Below, piece after piece: positions 63,787-64,000 of a DNA stretch of 64,000 nucleotides. The DNA is taken from NCBI RefSeq assembly GCF_029892425.1, contig NZ_JARXWB010000001.1:124001-188000 (forward strand), in the 5' to 3' direction. This stretch comes from Bradyrhizobium sp. BR13661 (lineage in GTDB: Bacteria > Pseudomonadota > Alphaproteobacteria > Rhizobiales > Xanthobacteraceae). How positions within the stretch are numbered: position 1 is the stretch's first letter; every line of letters begins with the position of its first letter. The notes beneath the pieces are model-generated. The model was not told the DNA's origin. It saw only the letters and a list, made by a program, of their open reading frames with translations, and ran no database searches. The position numbers were made by a program, and so were the translations under genes.

Positions 63787-64000
63787 ATGCGATTCATGAT
63801 GCTGATGATCCCGCTCGGCTACGAGACCGCGCCGGCGGACGTGCAACTCGATCCCGAACGTGTCGCCGCGATGATGCGCTACAACGAGGCACTGAAGGAT
63901 GCCGGCGTGCTGATCACGCTGGACGGCCTGCATCCGCCGTCGACGGGCGCCCGCGTTTCCTTTTCCACCGGTGTGCCTGTCGTGACCGACGGCCCGTTCA
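63787..64000 (+). CDS. YCII-related (DGPF-type) protein, N-terminal part
   Basis: Starts at ATG 63787 after GAGAGGAA and reads MRFMMLMIPLGYETAPADVQ to PVVTDGPF at the window edge. The VTDGPF end is the diagnostic motif of YCII proteins linked to ECF sigma factors, suggesting a second YCII-sigma module just beyond the edge. 71 codons visible. Confidence 0.9.
   Translation, partial: MRFMMLMIPLGYETAPADVQLDPERVAAMMRYNEALKDAGVLITLDGLHPPSTGARVSFSTGVPVVTDGPF

Overview
The window looks like chromosomal DNA of a Bradyrhizobium-like alphaproteobacterium. The base composition is G+C-rich, start codons include GTG and TTG, the core order transketolase - DUF4164 - zapA - 6S RNA - formyltetrahydrofolate cyclo-ligase is typical of Rhizobiales, and many gaps between genes hold the palindromic intergenic repeats common in that genus. 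No phage, transposase, integrase, tRNA, rRNA or CRISPR array was seen.

Layout. 1-3.3 kb: core genes (start of tkt, DUF4164, zapA, a 6S RNA candidate, 5-FTHF cyclo-ligase, YmdB-type phosphoesterase). 3.5-11.4 kb: a CobW-type metallochaperone, a Tat-exported cyclase-family hydrolase, a D-threonine-aldolase-type PLP enzyme, and a periplasmic molybdenum hydroxylase of three subunits (2Fe-2S, Mo subunit, triheme cytochrome c). 12.0-15.3 kb: two adjacent soluble chemoreceptor-like proteins sharing an unusual C-terminal domain. 15.5-20.7 kb: yebC, ruvC-ruvA-ruvB, a phosphoesterase, ybgC and a DUF1348 protein.

20.8-31.4 kb is a cyclic-ureide (hydantoin) and N-carbamoyl-amino-acid cluster: amidotransferase and LysR on one strand, then N-carbamoyl-D-amino-acid hydrolase, a polar-amino-acid ABC transporter with two binding proteins, a NodB-fold hydrolase in the place where a hydantoinase is expected, a hydantoin racemase, a family-5 binding protein and a TRZ/ATZ-type amidohydrolase. 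31.4-40.3 kb: an OccR/NocR-like LysR regulator divergent from a PotABCD-like ABC transporter joined to an opine-oxidase/HcnABC-like flavoprotein set (two DadA-like subunits, one small ferredoxin, one large FAD/BFD subunit). 40.3-44.4 kb: LysR, MFS transporter, GAF protein and amidohydrolase. 44.6-53.4 kb: ABC-F ATPase, dctA, SDR, sirtuin and a HyuA-HyuB pair. 53.5-64 kb: GST/TetR divergent pair, GhrA-like reductase, a YCII-ECF42 sigma module with SRPBCC and VOC genes, small hypothetical proteins, an SDR, a triple-PAS chemoreceptor, and the start of a second YCII gene at the right edge.

Taken together, 20-53 kb is a catabolic region for nitrogen compounds: importers, cyclic amide and carbamoyl hydrolases, a racemase and oxidative deaminases, each block with its own LysR regulator. 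The most interesting candidates are the hydantoin cluster with its NodB-fold hydrolase, the four-gene flavoprotein oxidase, and the soluble chemoreceptor pair. Functions are inferred from motifs and context read by eye; no database search was made.
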